From the NCBI RefSeq assembly GCF_012843705.1, contig NZ_JABAFQ010000018.1:1-36098 (forward strand): DNA of 36,098 nt, given 5' to 3'. The DNA is from Fusobacterium sp. FSA-380-WT-3A. Lineage in GTDB: Bacteria; Fusobacteriota; Fusobacteriia; Fusobacteriales; Fusobacteriaceae. The notes beneath the pieces were generated by a model. That model worked only from the letters and a program-made list of their open reading frames with translations. It had not been told where the DNA came from and made no database searches. The position numbers were made by a program, and so were the translations under genes. This document shows positions 33,331 to 36,098 of this stretch, in pieces. Position 1 is the first letter of the stretch; every line of letters starts with the position of its first letter.

Positions 33331-34773
33331 ATGGCAACAATAGAAACTTTAATAACTTTTGTGATTTATTTAATATTTTTAATGGCAGTAGGAATTTATT
33401 TTTATAAAAAAACTGAGACAGCTGAAGATTATGTTTTAGGTGGTAGAGGAATGGGTTCATGGGTTACAGCTCTATCAGCTCAAGCTAGTGACATGAGTGG
33501 TTGGTTATTGATGGGATTACCAGGAGCTGTATATATGACAGGGATGAGTCAAACTTGGACAGCTATAGGACTTACTTTAGGAACTTATCTAAATTGGAAA
33601 ATTCTTGCTCCAAAATTAAGAGTTCAAACAGAAGAAACAGATAGTATGACACTACCTAATTTCTTAAGTAAAAAATTAGGAGACGATACAGGTACTATCA
33701 GAATATTCTCAGCTATAGTAATTTTATTTTTCTTTACAATCTATTCATCTTCTGGAATAGTAGCAGCTGGAAAATTATTTTCTAGTATATTAGGAATAGA
33801 TTATAAATTAGCTATATTAATAGGAGTTGGAACTATAGTTTTCTATACTTTTATGGGTGGATACTTAGCTTGTTGTTGGACAGACTTTTTCCAAGGAACT
33901 TTAATGTTTTTAGCTATTTTAATAGTTCCTATATTAGCTTATTTTGTTGGTGGGGGAGTAGAAAATATCCAAACTATTTCACAATCTAGAAATATATCTT
34001 TAAGTTTATTTCATGGAAGCCATATAGGAATACTAGGTATTATTTCAGCTTTAGCTTGGGGATTAGGATACTTTGGACAACCTCATATCTTAGTTAGATT
34101 TATGAGTGTAAAAAATCTATATGAATTAAAAAAGGCTAGAGTTATAGCTATGTTATGGGTTATTATTTCTTTGATTGGAGCTGTTGCTATTGGAATTACA
34201 GGAATAGGATTATTTACCGATGTTTCAAAAATAGGTGGAGACTCAGAAAAAATATTTATTTATATGATTAATATGCTATTTAATCCTTGGGTAGGTGGAG
34301 TTATGTTAGCAGCTATATTATCAGCTATTATGTCCACTATCGATTCACAACTTTTAGTGTCAGCCTCTACATTATCAGAGGATTTTTATAGATATATTAA
34401 AAAAGATGCTTCAGAAAAAGAAATTATGTGGACAGGGAGAATAGGAATAATACTTATTTCAGTTATAGCTACAATAATAGCTATGGATACAAATTCTCAA
34501 ATCTTATCTATGGTTTCATATGCTTGGGGAGGATTTGGAGGAGCTTTTGGACCAGCTATATTAATGACTTTATATTGTGAAAAATTAAATTGGAAAAGTG
34601 TTTTCACAGGAATGTTAGTGGGAGTTCTAGTAATAATTTTCTGGAAATTATCTGGACTAGGAAATTATCTATATGAAATATTACCAGCTTTTGTCTTAAA
34701 TGGATTAACAGTATATTTATCAGAAAAATTTGTATTTGGTAGAGTTACTTTATCACAAAAAATATGTGAATAA
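33331..34773 (+). CDS. putP: Sodium/proline symporter PutP (SSS family)
   Basis: A 480-residue sodium:solute symporter with about thirteen membrane segments. It matches PutP: YKKTETAEDYVLGGRGMGSWVTALSAQASDMSGWLLMGLPGAVYMTG near the N-terminus, ETDSMTLPNFLSKKLGD, YSSSGIVAAGKLF, GYLACCWTDFFQGTLM, GYFGQPHILVRFM and AAILSAIMSTIDSQLLVSAS. It imports proline with sodium. An ATG at 33319 is in frame but overlaps the RBS; GGAGG (33321-33325) places the start at 33331. The gene stands alone behind a structured leader with a leader peptide and terminator. Confidence 0.95.
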   Translation: MATIETLITFVIYLIFLMAVGIYFYKKTETAEDYVLGGRGMGSWVTALSAQASDMSGWLLMGLPGAVYMTGMSQTWTAIGLTLGTYLNWKILAPKLRVQTEETDSMTLPNFLSKKLGDDTGTIRIFSAIVILFFFTIYSSSGIVAAGKLFSSILGIDYKLAILIGVGTIVFYTFMGGYLACCWTDFFQGTLMFLAILIVPILAYFVGGGVENIQTISQSRNISLSLFHGSHIGILGIISALAWGLGYFGQPHILVRFMSVKNLYELKKARVIAMLWVIISLIGAVAIGITGIGLFTDVSKIGGDSEKIFIYMINMLFNPWVGGVMLAAILSAIMSTIDSQLLVSASTLSEDFYRYIKKDASEKEIMWTGRIGIILISVIATIIAMDTNSQILSMVSYAWGGFGGAFGPAILMTLYCEKLNWKSVFTGMLVGVLVIIFWKLSGLGNYLYEILPAFVLNGLTVYLSEKFVFGRVTLSQKICE

Positions 34774-34870
34774 TTATGTTAATATATAAAAAATCTAAAA
34801 TACTCGATATATATCTAAATAAAACTTTCAATAATTAAAACATAAAAAATTAATGAAATAAAATATAATA

Positions 34871-34913
34871 AAAAACTACATTCTATATTCAAAATAAGAA
34901 TGTAGTTTTTTAT
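34871..34913 (+). terminator. intrinsic terminator of putP
   Basis: Perfect 14-bp stem AAAAACTACATTCT (34871-34884) / AGAATGTAGTTTTT (34897-34910), loop of 12, in an A-run/T-run setting, so possibly bidirectional. Confidence 0.9.
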
Positions 34914-36059
34914 TATCAGGTATATTTTAGAAAGATAAAAAATTTTGATATTGTATTTTAAGGAATTTTTTAATAGATAAGATGATATAAACAATTAAAA
35001 CATAAAAAATATAAACAAAATATAACTTACTAACTTAATAAAAAAACAATATCAAATTAGAATGAAAATATTTTCATAATATAGAAATGTTTTTTTGTTT
35101 TAAAATAAAACTACTCTATAAAAATAAGTTAAAATTTTTTTATTTTACATAAATTTATTGAATAATAAAAATATAATTTATATTTTAGTCAGAAAATAGT
35201 ATGTTATTGTAATGAAAATATTTACATAAATATAATAATTTTCATAATTTACTCTACAAAAAAATTAAATTTATCATTTTAAAATAAAATTACTATACAA
35301 AAAATAATTTAAAAATTCCTTCTTAGATTCTATATAATTAAAATGTTTAATACTCTTGTATTTAAATCAATTATGTCTAAAAATTAAAATAAAAAATTTT
35401 ATTATGAAATATTATAAAATATAATTATATTTTTAATAGTAATCAATTTTGTAATAATAAAAACATAAATTAAATTTTTTAAATAAATCAATTATATCAG
35501 AAGTTATATCAAAAAAAATTATTTAAAATTATCCAATGATATTTTTAAAAATTCTATAATAATCTTTATCTAATTTACCTGTTATAAAGGAAAAAAGATA
35601 CTAATAAATAAAATTATCTCTATAACTAATTCATAAAAATTTGTCATAAAAATATTTATAATATCAAATATAAGAAACATATAAAATATAAAAAATGTAT
35701 CTAAAAATAATTTTTTTAAAAATACATCAATAAATATTCCTTATCATCTTTAATTTTTTTATAGACCATAAAATTATAAAAGCAAAATAATTTTAAAATT
35801 TAAAATCAATAAAAAATAACACATCTAAAAAAGTATATAAAAATCAATTTAAATTTCTTATAAATCATAAAATATAAAAGTAAAATAGCTTTAAAGCTTA
35901 AAATTAATAAAAATAATATATCTAAATAAAGTAATTAAAATCAAGTTTAATCATCTCCAGTTTCTCTGTAAACTACAAAATATAAAATTGTTTTACAAAG
36001 AAAAAGTTATTGAAAATAAAAGAAAATTTAAAAAAATGTAAAAATATTTTAAAAATATG
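34914..36059. repeat. gene-free, very AT-rich region with decayed repeats
   Basis: No ORF of useful length, RNA gene or terminator is seen in about 1.1 kb. It holds degenerate internal repeats. AATTAAAACATAAAAAAT occurs at 34833-34850 and again at 34993-35010. Blocks starting near 35059 and 35212 share AATGAAAATATTT and a later AAAATAAAA[CT]TACT motif. Units of about 100 bases start near 35746, 35848 and 35947 and share ATAAA.CATAAAAT and AATAAAAATAA.A.ATCTAAA. It may be the remains of a gene or of an old repeat array. Confidence 0.55.
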
Positions 36060-36088
36060 TTGACATATTTTAATTTCTAAGGTATAAT
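36060..36088 (+). promoter_or_regulatory. strong promoter reading out of the window
   Basis: TTGACA (36060-36065), 17 bases, TATAAT (36083-36088): full consensus. It should drive a gene that begins just after position 36098; the upstream A/T tracts may act as an UP element. Confidence 0.85.
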
Positions 36089-36098
36089 TAATCTTGTC

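Overview
The window looks like a chromosomal segment of a Fusobacterium or a very close relative. The DNA is very AT-rich throughout. The first gene has the lysine-rich N-terminus (NEVEKSLKRYLKTKVKIT) typical of fusobacterial type V autotransporters. Start codons, Shine-Dalgarno sites (AAGGAG/GGAGG) and sigma70-type promoters (TTGACA-17-TATAAT, often with an extended TGn -10) are easy to read. The genus is assigned by inference; I cannot name a species.

Layout. 1-3400: an autotransporter gene between two intrinsic terminators. 3451-4275 (minus): a lipid-anchored class I glutamine-amidotransferase-like hydrolase. 4535-8691: a sugar-PTS locus (BglG/MtlR-like regulator, EIICB permease of the MalX type, MalY/PatB-type PLP enzyme). 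8853-10109: a stand-alone PD-(D/E)XK nuclease-fold protein. 10394-12866: a three-gene operon with a leaderless cyclohexadienyl dehydratase-like protein, an SLC13/DASS transporter and an AroQ chorismate mutase. 12962-17997: a GntR/FCD regulator converging on a five-gene minus-strand operon (nitrilase-type amidase, DUF2848 protein, TRAP transporter P-Q-M). 18243-23560: a housekeeping run mfd-mazG-rqcP-ispE-spoVG. 23709-26214 (minus): hom-lysC. 26411-26485: tRNA-Gln. 26610-27554: rluD-type pseudouridine synthase. 27604-28434 (minus): TSUP/TauE membrane protein. 28610-31270 (minus): metN-metI-metQ behind an S-box (SAM-I) riboswitch. 31421-32285: dCMP deaminase and a zinc-ribbon protein. 32289-32935: six tandem ~115-bp repeats. 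32978-34773: a proline-symporter gene (putP) preceded by a long structured leader with a 19-codon peptide. 34774-36098: no gene, AT-rich decayed repeats, ending in a perfect promoter that fires out of the window.

How the genes work together. Three modules read as uptake plus first enzymatic step: PTS permease with MalY; a carboxylate-type transporter with two enzymes that would take chorismate to phenylpyruvate; and a TRAP carboxylate importer with an amidase and a DUF2848 protein, probably under the adjacent GntR regulator (palindrome GGTATACC just downstream of the operon -10). Methionine import is under SAM control.

The most interesting element is the putP leader (32978-33226). A short, well-translated ORF with two proline codons is followed by four nested inverted-repeat segments and an intrinsic terminator. 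They can be drawn as a proline-responsive translational attenuator with the correct logic: a stall at the first Pro codon leaves segment 1 free and gives read-through, while translation to the stop codon covers segment 1 and gives termination. This is inference from base pairing and needs folding, comparative and expression tests.
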